IMG/VR virus record: IMGVR_UViG_3300009152_000003
Coordinates: 1 to 64,000 of that record
Strand: one strand, 5' to 3'
DNA from: a virus
Length of the DNA: 64,000 nt
A program made the position numbers and the translations under genes. Each line of letters starts with the position of its first letter. The stretch's first letter is position 1. The notes beneath the pieces were generated by a model. It was not told the DNA's origin. It did no database searches and saw nothing but the letters and a program-made list of their open reading frames with translations. Positions 32,610-39,878 of the stretch are shown here, piece after piece.

Positions 32610-35600
32610 TCACGAATAGGCGGTGCCAGGCCTGGATCGTTGGGGGCCGTAGACCGCCCAGCTACCGGAGGGGCTGAGCAGGTCCTGCAGGTAGGCAGCG
32701 CGTTCATTTTCGGCGTCCGCCTGTGTCAAGGCGCGGAAATCTCGGCGTGCTTGCAGCTCTCCTTGAGGGGAGATCGACGCAAGCTTTGCCTTCCGCGGCG
32801 AGTAGTTTGGCTGTCTTGGCGCGTTGTACCGGTCGCCTCGCTGCCCCCTCCATTGACCCTCTTCGGGGGCCAGCCATGGAGCGGGGCTGTTCCCCAGTCC
32901 TTGCACTTGTTCGCGCCCGGTGACAAGACCAGGCCTGACGATCTGGGCGACCCTGCGAGCGATCGCCATGTCGTCGATGGGCGCGCCAGTCGCCTGAGCA
33001 AAGGCGCTCTCGGCGACCTGGGCCGCGTGTCCAGGCGATAAGTTTCCAAGGCGCTGGGCCAGCCGTATGAACGGCTCCAGCGCAGCCTGACGCCCAGTGA
33101 TCGGACCATCGGCATCGCCGGCGCGCTCTAGCACCCTGTACCCCAGATTGCTCGAGCCTTCGTTGCTGCCAATCTCGACAAGATCGCTCCACCCGGGCTG
33201 GCGCTGCGTCACTCCAAGCTCTTCGAGTAGCGCGTCTTCGTCGAAGTCCTCAGGCCCGGGCGGGTAGAGCTCAGGCCCGAGCGGGTAGAGCCCCTGATTC
33301 CGCTCGGGCAACAGTTTGGCCAGGCTTGGGCTGGCCGCCAGGGCTTTGTCGCCACCACTGGCCGCGAGGATGTCGAGTAGGGGGGTCCCCGACAGTTCCG
33401 ACTGAGGGACTGCAGCTGCTTCGGCGAGAACCGCGGCGCGCTGCTGGTCCATCCGGCTGCGGATGTCGCGGGTCCTTGCGGAGCCCGAGAGACGAGGCTC
33501 CGCCTGCCGTGAAGTCCTTGACCAGAGCTCCCTGAGCGTCCGCGGCCCCGTCTGCTCCGGCTTCCTGGGGGCAAGTCGCTCGAACCCTGACTGAGGGTCG
33601 ATCCCTCTCAAGACACCCGGTATCGGCTCCTGGACAAAGTGAGCGTTGTTGGCCAGCGTTTGAGTCGCTTGCCGGAGCTGCTCCAGCTGCGTTTCGCTCT
33701 GTCTGCCGGCCGCGCCGCGCGGCACGGCCTGGCCTAGCGCGATCGAGAACGCCCCGGGGTTGACAGGGTCCATGAATCTCTCGATCCCTGCACCTTGCCC
33801 CGCAAACCCTGGCTCGGCACCGGTGTACCTTGCGATTTCATCCAGAAGGCTGATCGTTGTCCAGCCCTCTGGGTTGAGATCTTGCCGCTCTGCTATGGCT
33901 TTTCTGACTGCTGGCTGATTGGACAGCAGGTCGATGCCTGTGTGGGCCTTGGAGAAGCGACCGCTGTTCCATTCGTCGCTCCCGACACGGATCATGCGCG
34001 AGCTGGGCTCAGGGGTTCCGGTGTTGACGCCACCGGCGGCAACGATGGTTGGCCTCACCAGGTAGCCGGAGTCTCCCCAGCCCCCCAGGGTGCCGCCTGG
34101 GCCGGCTTCGTACTTGGAGAGGAACGGATTATCGGTAGGGGTGATCGAATATCCCCCTTGTCTGGCAGCCTCGAGGACCTGAGCAGAGACGTAGCGTCCC
34201 ATCTTTGAGTTGTCACCAGCGACTTGGGCTTGGCTGACTGGATCGACATCGACGTCCCTGGCAAATCCAGTGGCCTGGTTGAACTCTTTGAGCAGGGCGT
34301 CGTAGTTTCTGTTCATGGGATGCCCAATTCTGTAAAGGGGCTCGCCCGATTCGCCCCTTGCCTGGTACAACGGCACCGCTGTTGTTACCAGAGGCTTGCG
34401 CTGGCTGATCGCTTCAGCAACCTCGGGAAGATTGAGCCCAAGGAACATTGGATGATCCGGCCTTTCGGTTACAACAACACGGCCAATCCGGGTGCCGCCC
34501 TCTGACGCCTTTTGCGGGTCCTCGGGGATGAAGCGCTCAGACGTCAGAACCTCCTCGGGGCGGCTCAAGAGCGGAGTCTTGTGCCTGTCCAGCAAGAACT
34601 GAGTGAACTCGGGCAGCCTGACTTCCTTTTGCCTGTCCCAGGCAGCCGTGCTATCGGGGTCCATGTCCCGAGTCAAGACGACCATTGAGGGATCGACCCA
34701 TGCCCCACCGGGCTGCCACTCGCCCTGCGGCAGCCGGGACGCGCGAGTGGGGTTTTGATTTAGCTCTCGGGACGCAAGGTTCAGTGCACCGCCGTACTCT
34801 CTGTAAAGTCGGCCCCCTTTGGCGTCTTTCCGGCCTACTTGGCCTGCGCCAAGCTCTCCATCTAGGTAGCCATCAGATCGGGGTCCACGAGGCTCCGGAG
34901 GGTTGACTCTCCGCGAGTCGCGCCCTTGACGCTTCCTGTCGATAGCGCGCATGGCACGCCATTGCCTGGACTCTCCGCGATCGTATCCACGCAAATCCTC
35001 AGGCGTTGCAATATCTTCACCGCCAAAAGAGACAGCCGGATCGCGCATTGGAGCGTACCGGCGCTGCTCCCTTGGCAATCTGTCAGTAAGGTCGGCTTCC
35101 CTTTGACTGTTGTATTTCAGGAGATCAGCATTGGTAACAGCAAGGAAATCGGAACCGTCTGGATTCAACTGAACTAGGACCCCTTGCTCGCCTAGTGCGC
35201 CCGGTTCTCCCCTCTGGTTTGCGTATTCCCAGACGTCAGACCTGTAACCGGGTTGCGTGAACACCCCAGACCCTTCCCCTATCTCGGTGGAGACGGCCGC
35301 AGCGGAGGGGTACGCCTTGACTTCGTAGTCGGATCCAGCGGCTGCATCGATGTCAGCACGCGTAACACGCTTCCCTAGCGGCGTCAGCACTTGCCTGCCC
35401 AGGGGGTCCCGCCCGCGGAGGGCAAGAGTTCCGTCCAGAGCGCCCTTGCGGATTGCTTCTGTGATTGATTGGGACTGCGCTCCGCTTTCCCGACTGAACG
35501 CGGCAAATTTGGGCAGTCGAACCACGCGATCTTCGTCGGGCATCGCGGTGTAAACGCTTCCCTGAGGAGCTCCCTCCGTTGCCGCCTGGATAGCGCGCGC

Positions 35601-35957
35601 CGTGTCATCTACTGCCTGGTTTGCGTACGTTGCAGGGTCAAACAACAACCCTTGGCTGGAGTAGCCAGACCGCCGATCGGCGCGTTCGCTCCGTCCAGGG
35701 CCGGGGCTTTTGCTCCAGGTCGCCCACGGGGTTGGTTTTGGTGGTTTGCTTGAGTCGAACTTTGACGGTTGGGGGTCGTAATACGCGGGAGCGTGCCTGA
35801 TCGGTTCAAACAGCGCGCGAGCCGCGTTTTCCTCCCCGAAACCGGGCATCCCGGGCGAGGCGGGGCCCTTGGGCACCGAGCCAAATGCTTTGCGGGGCTC
35901 TCCGATGTCGCGAATCCCACCAATTCGCCGGCCGATGCCCCCATCGCGACCCGCCAT
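32610..35957 (-). CDS. Giant virion/ejection protein candidate, 1115 aa
   Basis: Largest protein in the window, first gene of the leftward module. The N-terminal 150 residues are Pro/Arg/Gly-rich and disordered. The middle (about 150-700) has mixed globular segments, e.g. GTRIGRVVVTERPDHPMFLG, LNQNPTRASRLPQGEWQPGG and GTLGGWGDSGYLVRPTIVAA. The rest is helical and polar (QSETQLEQLRQATQTLANNA). No membrane segment or catalytic motif recognised. Size and position match inner-core or DNA-injection proteins. ADP-ribosyltransferase-like or other effector folds cannot be excluded by eye. Confidence 0.55.
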   Translation of the reverse strand: MAGRDGGIGRRIGGIRDIGEPRKAFGSVPKGPASPGMPGFGEENAARALFEPIRHAPAYYDPQPSKFDSSKPPKPTPWATWSKSPGPGRSERADRRSGYSSQGLLFDPATYANQAVDDTARAIQAATEGAPQGSVYTAMPDEDRVVRLPKFAAFSRESGAQSQSITEAIRKGALDGTLALRGRDPLGRQVLTPLGKRVTRADIDAAAGSDYEVKAYPSAAAVSTEIGEGSGVFTQPGYRSDVWEYANQRGEPGALGEQGVLVQLNPDGSDFLAVTNADLLKYNSQREADLTDRLPREQRRYAPMRDPAVSFGGEDIATPEDLRGYDRGESRQWRAMRAIDRKRQGRDSRRVNPPEPRGPRSDGYLDGELGAGQVGRKDAKGGRLYREYGGALNLASRELNQNPTRASRLPQGEWQPGGAWVDPSMVVLTRDMDPDSTAAWDRQKEVRLPEFTQFLLDRHKTPLLSRPEEVLTSERFIPEDPQKASEGGTRIGRVVVTERPDHPMFLGLNLPEVAEAISQRKPLVTTAVPLYQARGESGEPLYRIGHPMNRNYDALLKEFNQATGFARDVDVDPVSQAQVAGDNSKMGRYVSAQVLEAARQGGYSITPTDNPFLSKYEAGPGGTLGGWGDSGYLVRPTIVAAGGVNTGTPEPSSRMIRVGSDEWNSGRFSKAHTGIDLLSNQPAVRKAIAERQDLNPEGWTTISLLDEIARYTGAEPGFAGQGAGIERFMDPVNPGAFSIALGQAVPRGAAGRQSETQLEQLRQATQTLANNAHFVQEPIPGVLRGIDPQSGFERLAPRKPEQTGPRTLRELWSRTSRQAEPRLSGSARTRDIRSRMDQQRAAVLAEAAAVPQSELSGTPLLDILAASGGDKALAASPSLAKLLPERNQGLYPLGPELYPPGPEDFDEDALLEELGVTQRQPGWSDLVEIGSNEGSSNLGYRVLERAGDADGPITGRQAALEPFIRLAQRLGNLSPGHAAQVAESAFAQATGAPIDDMAIARRVAQIVRPGLVTGREQVQGLGNSPAPWLAPEEGQWRGQRGDRYNAPRQPNYSPRKAKLASISPQGELQARRDFRALTQADAENERAAYLQDLLSPSGSWAVYGPQRSRPGTAYS

Positions 35958-35988
35958 TGCTTGCTTGCCCCACGAATTGCCGTCAGAT

Positions 35989-35996
35989 CAGTCTAT
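35989..35996 (-). promoter_or_regulatory. Late promoter-like box ATAGACTG
   Basis: ATAGACTG on the minus strand, 32 nt before the 1115-aa gene. A weak variant (first base A, fifth core base C), but in the expected place for the first gene of the leftward module. Confidence 0.4.
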
Positions 35997-36650
35997 CGGT
36001 GTTGTTTGCTAGGGCTTGCGGAGCGCTTGAGCGCGTCATTATGCGTTTTCGCACTACGATTCAAGGACCTGAAGCAAAAAAGGGCTCCTATAGGACCTTC
36101 AATTTTTTGTTGCGGCGCGCGACAGACATCAAAACCCACCCCAAGCGAGCAAGATTGCGGGAGGAAAAAAAAAGAGTGCAGTTGCGGCCAAGATGCTGGG
36201 CACGCATGCGTCCATTGCCTATTAATAGCAGGCACCAGCAGCAAGAGCAGGCGCCGTAGCAGCGCGCATGGCGCCTCAGCAGCAGCACACGCCATCCCCA
36301 CGCAGCTCGTGCTATCCACACGCCTCGTAGGCGCATGCACGCGCTACTCACGCGCTCGCTTACGCACACCGCAGCGCTGCAATCGCAGCCTGCGATCTCT
36401 CCTGCAGCTGCAACACACGCGTCTGCAACACACGCAGCGCCTGCAGCGCACACGCACACACACTCGCTACACATCACTTCCTATTCCTTCTACCCTCTTA
36501 CTCATTCTCTACCTATCTCAACGCCTCAAACCCCCTCCAACGCAGTCACTCTCCACTGCTTCCTTAATAGCTCACCTGCACACTCGCTACGCGGGAGCAC
36601 GCTCGCCACACACACTCCACGCACGCTGCGTAGGGGGCAGTAGTGGCATT
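35997..36650. other. Divergent noncoding region, possible origin/control region
   Basis: No convincing gene on either strand; open frames here have composition typical of chance. It contains direct repeats (TGCAACACACGC twice near 36417-36440; CACACTCGCTAC near 36460 and 36580), a CA/GC-alternating stretch (about 36440-36465), an almost pure pyrimidine stretch (about 36478-36540) and an A-run near 36164. It separates leftward virion from rightward early transcription, so it probably holds promoters; a replication origin is possible. Confidence 0.5.
36038..36064 (-). promoter_or_regulatory. Possible host-type promoter for leftward transcription
   Basis: Minus strand: TTGAAT, 15-nt spacer, CATAAT. 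The -10 has five of six sigma-70 consensus bases; the spacer is short. It would read leftward toward the 1115-aa gene with a leader of about 75 nt. Confidence 0.3.
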
Positions 36651-36653
36651 GGT

Positions 36654-36694
36654 GTGCTCACTCAGCAGTGCACGTGCCTGCTGTGCAGCATACA
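36654..36694 (+). repeat. Hairpin leader repeat, copy 1
   Basis: CTCAGCAG (36661-36668), loop TGCACGTGC, then CTGCTGTG. The CAGCAG/CTGCTG stem is fully Watson-Crick here where other copies have a G-U pair. An ATG follows 61 nt downstream of the left arm, opening a frame that joins the 48-aa gene. Confidence 0.7.
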
Positions 36695-36745
36695 CGCTCC
36701 AGCAACCACTTGGTTTCGCTTATGCGCAATCAAGGGGGTTCAAAT

Positions 36746-36783
36746 GAGCTCACTCAGCAGTGCACATGTTTGTTGAGCAGCTC
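36746..36783 (+). repeat. Hairpin leader repeat, copy 2
   Basis: GAGC...CTCAGCAG, loop TGCACATGT, TTGTTGAG...GCTC. The outer GAGC/GCTC pair extends the stem. Followed by GTCCTCTC and a small hairpin with a GCAA loop. The left arm is exactly 68 nt before the start of the 48-aa gene. Confidence 0.8.
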
Positions 36784-36820
36784 ATGTCCTCTCTTGGCCC
36801 AGCGCAAGCCGGCTTCGCTC

Positions 36821-36967
36821 ATGCTCCGCATCATTTCCTTCGCTCAAGACAACCCCAAGACTTACTTGGCCGGATGTCTTGCATTCGGGACCCTCCTCCG
36901 CCTGGCCATGTGCCACGGCAACTTGGATCTCTTCATGGATCCCCTCTATCCGCTCATCCACCGCTAG
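36821..36967 (+). CDS. Small protein with hydrophobic segment, 48 aa
   Basis: MLRIISFAQDNPKTYLAGCL followed by AFGTLLRLAMCHGNLDLF: a possible single membrane helix (about residues 14-30). Start chosen because the repeat-leader spacing to this ATG (68 nt) equals that of the next gene. It forms a self-contained unit: repeat leader, gene, hairpin, terminator. Function unknown; small early phage proteins of this type often act on the host. Confidence 0.55.
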   Translation: MLRIISFAQDNPKTYLAGCLAFGTLLRLAMCHGNLDLFMDPLYPLIHR

Positions 36968-36987
36968 TGCCACATCTGGCACCCCCG
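36965..36987 (+). repeat. Conserved 3' hairpin TAGTGCCA-CATC-TGGCACC, copy 1
   Basis: GTGCCA, loop CATC, TGGCAC, then CCCCG. The first three bases are the stop codon of the 48-aa gene. An identical 23-nt element occurs at 38144-38166 behind another small gene. Confidence 0.8.
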
Positions 36988-36992
36988 TCTCG

Positions 36993-37028
36993 CCCCTGGT
37001 CCCGCACACGCGGATCAGGGGCTTTTTC
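36993..37028 (+). terminator. Rho-independent terminator
   Basis: CCCCTGGTCCCGC, loop ACAC, GCGGATCAGGGG, then CTTTTT. A long stem with one bulge and one wobble pair. The next hairpin leader repeat begins four bases later, so the next gene must have its own promoter in or right beside the repeat. Confidence 0.85.
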
Positions 37029-37031
37029 AGT

Positions 37032-37069
37032 GAGCTCACTCAGCAGTGCACATGCCTGTTGAGCGGCTC
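37032..37069 (+). repeat. Hairpin leader repeat, copy 3
   Basis: GAGC...CTCAGCAG, loop TGCACATGC, CTGTTGAG..GGCTC. Directly behind a terminator. Followed by GACCTCTC and a CCCGG-TGAAAG-CCGGG hairpin. The left arm is 68 nt before the ATG of the 189-aa gene, the same as copy 2. Confidence 0.85.
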
Positions 37070-37106
37070 AGGGACCTCTCGCCCCGGTGAAAGCCGGGTT
37101 CCCTCA

Positions 37107-37676
37107 ATGGCTACCACTCAGACCAAGGCCGCTCTCGCCGAAGCCCTCGAGGCTGCCACCAGCCGCATCAGCGAACTGGAAGCCCTCATCGCTGCCGCCC
37201 AGAGCGAGCAGCAACAGCCAACCGCTGCCGCCCATCTGGATCAGGTCCTCTGGATCCAGCGCAAGCCGCTCGCGGAGCGCACACCTGACGGCAAAGGCAA
37301 CATTGGCTACACCCGCAGCGGAATGCTCACTGTGCGCTTCGCCGCGCAATACGCCTCCCTCGACAAACGGACAGGCACCCGCACCTTCGGCGTCTGGAAG
37401 TTCTTCACTTCCTACGGCGAAGTCGCCCAGCAGGTCATCGACCTGATGCGCACTGAAGACCGCCTCGTCCGAGTCCAGGCCTACGAAGAGCCCTGGTCCA
37501 GCGCTCAAGACCCCAACGCTCGCAACAGCGACTGGGTCGTACGAGGCTTCAACCCTATCGGCCGCGGCGCCGGCACTCCCCCGGAGCTGCCGCCCGTGCC
37601 CGCCAAAGCCGCCCCTGCTGCAGCACCCGCTGCCGCAGCGCCTGCCCAGCCCCAGCTGGCACCAGTCGCCTTCTGA
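37107..37676 (+). CDS. Possible OB-fold ssDNA-binding-like protein, 189 aa
   Basis: Residues 1-40 are an Ala/Glu helix (ALAEALEAATSRISELEALI). Residues 45-150 look like an OB-type domain: LWIQRKPLAE, SGMLTVRFAAQYASL, FGVWKFFTSYGEVAQQVIDL, RLVRVQAYEEPW. The last 35 residues are Ala/Pro-rich. This is similar in order to SSB-like proteins but lacks a clear acidic tip. Encoded as a single-gene unit between a repeat leader and its own terminator. No Shine-Dalgarno; the leader ends in GGTTCCCTCA. Confidence 0.5.
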   Translation: MATTQTKAALAEALEAATSRISELEALIAAAQSEQQQPTAAAHLDQVLWIQRKPLAERTPDGKGNIGYTRSGMLTVRFAAQYASLDKRTGTRTFGVWKFFTSYGEVAQQVIDLMRTEDRLVRVQAYEEPWSSAQDPNARNSDWVVRGFNPIGRGAGTPPELPPVPAKAAPAAAPAAAAPAQPQLAPVAF

Positions 37677-37683
37677 GGCACAC

Positions 37684-37724
37684 GCCCCCGGCTCCGCCAT
37701 CTGGCGGGGTTCGGGGGCTTTTTT
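37684..37724 (+). terminator. Rho-independent terminator
   Basis: GCCCCCG-G-CTCCGCC, loop ATCT, GGCGGGG-TT-CGGGGGC, followed by TTTTTT. Strong. Copy 4 of the leader repeat starts within a few bases of it. Confidence 0.9.
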
Positions 37725-37727
37725 ATT

Positions 37728-37766
37728 GGCCCCACTCAGCAGTGCACATGCCTGTTGAGCGGGCGC
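37728..37766 (+). repeat. Hairpin leader repeat, copy 4
   Basis: GGCCCC-A-CTCAGCAG, loop TGCACATGC, CTGTTGAG-C-GGGCGCC. The outer arms (GGC-CCC / GGG-CGCC) differ from copies 2 and 3 but still pair. Followed by GTCCTCTC and a hairpin CCCGGC-GAAA-GCCGGG (GNRA loop). 73 nt from left arm to ATG. Confidence 0.85.
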
Positions 37767-37806
37767 CTGTCCTCTCTCATCCCGGCGAAAGCCGGGGCGT
37801 TTTGTC

Positions 37807-38127
37807 ATGACCGAATCCCGGCTCTATGACCTCTCCCAGCAACTCCGCCTGCTGGCACGCCGTGACTGCCATCTCTCAGCCCATGGCAGCCTTCTCAACG
37901 GCTCCGTCGACCGCAAGGTCGAGGACGCCCGCGAGGAACTCCTCGTTGCCCTGGAACTCATCCAGGACCGCCAAGCTCTAGACGTCCAGCACCTGGACGC
38001 CATCGACTACTGCCAGGCCCTTGCCTGGCGCAACCGCCATCAGATCCAGGCACTCCGCCGCCAGTCGGAGTTCGAGCAACGCCTGGAAGCGCAAGCTCCA
38101 CGGCCACTCCGCCTCGAGGCCGCCTGA
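37807..38127 (+). CDS. Hypothetical helical protein, 106 aa
   Basis: MTESRLYDLSQQLRLLARRD, all-helical and charged, with a His/Cys-containing start and a Gln/Arg-rich second half (ALAWRNRHQIQALRRQSEFE). Single-gene unit behind repeat copy 4. No family recognised; small regulator possible. Confidence 0.55.
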   Translation: MTESRLYDLSQQLRLLARRDCHLSAHGSLLNGSVDRKVEDAREELLVALELIQDRQALDVQHLDAIDYCQALAWRNRHQIQALRRQSEFEQRLEAQAPRPLRLEAA

Positions 38128-38136
38128 CCCCCTCAT

Positions 38137-38168
38137 ACCGGGGTAGTGCCACATCTGGCACCCCCGGT
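38137..38168 (+). terminator. 3' hairpin with conserved TAGTGCCA element, copy 2
   Basis: ACCGGGG-TA-GTGCCA-CATC-TGGCAC-CCCCGGT: a 13-bp nested stem containing the same 23-nt element as 36965-36987. No strong T-run follows, so it may be an mRNA end stabiliser or a weak terminator rather than a classical one. Confidence 0.6.
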
Positions 38169-38247
38169 GTGCTTCATTACCGACCGCTCTAGCTGACAGT
38201 CCCTGCTACCCTCCCGCAATTCGCCCGGGCACTGCCCGGCTTACAAC

Positions 38248-38589
38248 ATGACACCCGCTTCCGCGGGGCGCCTCGCCGGCATTGCCTGGCGACACAGCGC
38301 CCCTGTCTTCTTCCTTGCCTGGGCTCTCGCCCGGGCACTCTTCGCCCTCTTCCTCCTGACCGGCGACGCCATTTGGCAGCGCCGTCAGAGCATCTTCCAG
38401 GGCATCCTGCACGCCCTGGTACACGCCTACGTGGCCGCTGAGGCCACCTACCACGCAGGCCGCCGCGTCAGGGCCCGCCTAGGCGCTCATGGCGCCCTCA
38501 GCGGTACCTCCGCTGCCCAGGCTCCCCAAGTCCTGCGCCTGGCGCTCCTGCGCTTCCTGGCGCGCCGCTACGGCTGGAGGCTGGCGTGA
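38248..38589 (+). CDS. Membrane-type small protein, 113 aa
   Basis: MTPASAGRLAGIAWRHSAPV then FFLAWALARALFALFLLTGD, one clear membrane helix (about residues 19-40). The rest is Arg/Ala-rich and helical. Overlaps the next gene start by 4 nt. No homologue recognised; an envelope-acting early protein is possible. Confidence 0.5.
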   Translation: MTPASAGRLAGIAWRHSAPVFFLAWALARALFALFLLTGDAIWQRRQSIFQGILHALVHAYVAAEATYHAGRRVRARLGAHGALSGTSAAQAPQVLRLALLRFLARRYGWRLA

Positions 38590-38780
38590 TCACCATCACC
38601 GCCCCCAACGGCCAACTGCTCGCCGACCAGCGCGGGCAGTTCTTTTACTCCCACAAGGGCCAGCTCGTCTCGGTTCCGCCGACCTCCTGTCGCTGGGACC
38701 TGGCCGACATGGCCCGCCTCTGGGGCGACATGTGCGCCGTCACTGGCAACCCATACGTCCTCTCCATCAGCCCTGGCTGA
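38586..38780 (+). CDS. Small hypothetical protein, 64 aa
   Basis: GTG start on the GTGA overlap. MITITAPNGQLLADQRGQFF, a small beta-type protein with a short C-terminal helix (DLADMARLWGDMCAVTGN). Family unknown. Confidence 0.5.
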   Translation: MITITAPNGQLLADQRGQFFYSHKGQLVSVPPTSCRWDLADMARLWGDMCAVTGNPYVLSISPG

Positions 38781-39282
38781 CACCTTCCCGTTGCCCCGTC
38801 TGACGCCTCCTACCCTTGGTGGCGTCATGAGACGGGGACTCGCTCTTGCTTGGCCTGCCCAGGCGAGAGCTTTCATCCTCCCCACCCCCATGGTCAAAAC
38901 CTTCTCCATCTTCATTTCCGGCGTCGTTGGCGTCGGCATGATTGCCGGCGCAATCGCCGACTACCGGGCCCTCCGTCTGGAGGCCCAGGCCGGGATCCCC
39001 GTCCCGGAATGCGCCAACATCAGCCTCCTTAGGCCCCCCTGCCGCTGACCTCTCGACCATCCATTGCAGCCGATCGCGGTCAATCAGCAGGTCGCCCCTG
39101 ACCCAGCTGATCACGCAGTTCGGTAACACCTGCTCCTCTGGCACCGGCGGCTGCCAGCTGTACCAGCTGTGCTTGCACCGGCGACACCTTCGCCAGCGAA
39201 TCCGACCGCCTTCTAGGTCGACCGCTGGACGACTGGTGACGCAACCAGCCAAGCCGTTGCACCGGGAGCACCTCACTGTCAC
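38767..39282 (-). CDS. Zinc-ribbon protein, NrdR-like N-terminus
   Basis: GTG start, MTVRCSRCNGLAGCVTSRPA. Cys5/Cys8 and the pair in RIRWRRCRRCKHSWYSWQP form a zinc ribbon like the other two in the window, with a following LLIDRDRLQWMVERSAAGG helix. From about residue 90 the frame is Gly/Asp/Glu-rich and antisense to a plus-strand small gene, so the true end may be earlier in evolution and the tail an extension. Minus strand within a plus-strand early region. Likely a DNA-binding regulator. Confidence 0.45.
   Translation of the reverse strand: MTVRCSRCNGLAGCVTSRPAVDLEGGRIRWRRCRRCKHSWYSWQPPVPEEQVLPNCVISWVRGDLLIDRDRLQWMVERSAAGGPKEADVGAFRDGDPGLGLQTEGPVVGDCAGNHADANDAGNEDGEGFDHGGGEDESSRLGRPSKSESPSHDATKGRRRQTGQREGVSQG
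38795..38838 (+). terminator. Hairpin, possible terminator
   Basis: CCCCGTCT-GACGCC...GGCGTC-ATG-AGACGGGG: two stacked stems of 8 and 6 bp. No T-run after it; behaves at most as a weak terminator or RNA stabiliser. Confidence 0.45.
38843..38871 (+). promoter_or_regulatory. Leader hairpin before 52-aa gene
   Basis: GCTCTTGCTTGG, loop CCTGC, CCAGGCGAGAGC: a 12-bp stem with two wobble pairs, 18 nt before the ATG at 38890. Sequence unrelated to the seven-copy repeat but placed the same way. Confidence 0.5.
38890..39048 (+). CDS. Small membrane protein, 52 aa
   Basis: MVKTFSIFISGVVGVGMIAG: an N-terminal hydrophobic helix (residues 4-22) with a short basic start, so either a membrane anchor or uncleaved signal. 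Then a polar tail with two Cys. Family unknown. Overlaps the antisense zinc-ribbon tail. Confidence 0.45.
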   Translation: MVKTFSIFISGVVGVGMIAGAIADYRALRLEAQAGIPVPECANISLLRPPCR

Positions 39283-39330
39283 GCTGCCTGACTGCCATAG
39301 CGGTCAGACAGTTTACCCCCCTCTCGCCTC

Positions 39331-39549
39331 ATGATTCTCGAAATCTTTTGCGGCCACGAGGCCTATGGCCCCGCCATGGGCAGCGCCAGATACCTCAGGC
39401 GCCTTGCCAGGGCCTTCCAGCGCGTTCACCCGCACGCTCGCGTTGTCCTCTCCCCAGAGGACGGCTACAGGCCCGCCCAGCTGGCCCTCTTGGCCGCCAT
39501 CGCCGATCAAGGCGAGCGCGACATGCGCGAGCTCATGGAGGCCCCATGA
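39331..39549 (+). CDS. Small hypothetical protein, 72 aa
   Basis: MILEIFCGHEAYGPAMGSAR, helical Arg/Ala-rich. First gene of a run of overlapping small genes (39.3-41.5 kb). The leader is pyrimidine-rich (CCCCCCTCTCGCCTC) with no SD. Family unknown. Confidence 0.55.
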   Translation: MILEIFCGHEAYGPAMGSARYLRRLARAFQRVHPHARVVLSPEDGYRPAQLALLAAIADQGERDMRELMEAP

Positions 39550-39878
39550 CCACACAATCACTCTCCCTCCGCCTGGCGGACGACCTCGCCGCCAATCCCC
39601 TGACCTGGCCGGGGCTCTACCCCCGCTACGGCGTCACCAACGACGGTCAAGCGCTCTGCCCCGACTGCTGCCGGACGGAGCGCAAGTGGATCGCCACCAC
39701 CACCGGCTCTGACGGCTGGTGCCTCATCGACGTCTCCGTCGACTGGGGCGATAGCGACATCAGCTGCAGCCATTGCAGCAAGCCAATCCTCGAGGCCTGC
39801 CTTGAGGAACCCCAGGTCGGCACCGACGCGCCCACCGTTGAAGAACGCAACTCCCTCACCCTCGCCTACGCCCAATGA
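39546..39878 (+). CDS. Small protein with two Cys pairs, 110 aa
   Basis: Start MTTQSLSLRLADDLAANPLT on the ATGA overlap. Cys pairs CPDCCRTERKW and CSHCSKPI suggest one zinc ribbon (ligands about residues 37/40 and 77/80). The family is common in phage early regions but I cannot name it. Ends with TVEERNSLTLAYAQ. Confidence 0.55.
   Translation: MTTQSLSLRLADDLAANPLTWPGLYPRYGVTNDGQALCPDCCRTERKWIATTTGSDGWCLIDVSVDWGDSDISCSHCSKPILEACLEEPQVGTDAPTVEERNSLTLAYAQ

Noticed and set aside
35769-36776. 335-codon open frame across the divergent region
   Set aside because: It is antisense to the 1115-aa gene at its start and then runs through repeats and pyrimidine tracts; composition is Thr/Leu/His/Arg-rich noise. 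Open only because of low stop frequency in GC-rich DNA.
37032-37069. Repeat hairpins as terminators
   Set aside because: None is followed by a T-run, and copies 3 and 4 sit just downstream of genuine terminators and upstream of start codons.
38142-38170. Insertion sequence or transposon ends formed by the TAGTGCCA element pair
   Set aside because: The two copies are in direct, not inverted, orientation, no transposase lies between them, and each forms a 3' hairpin behind a gene.
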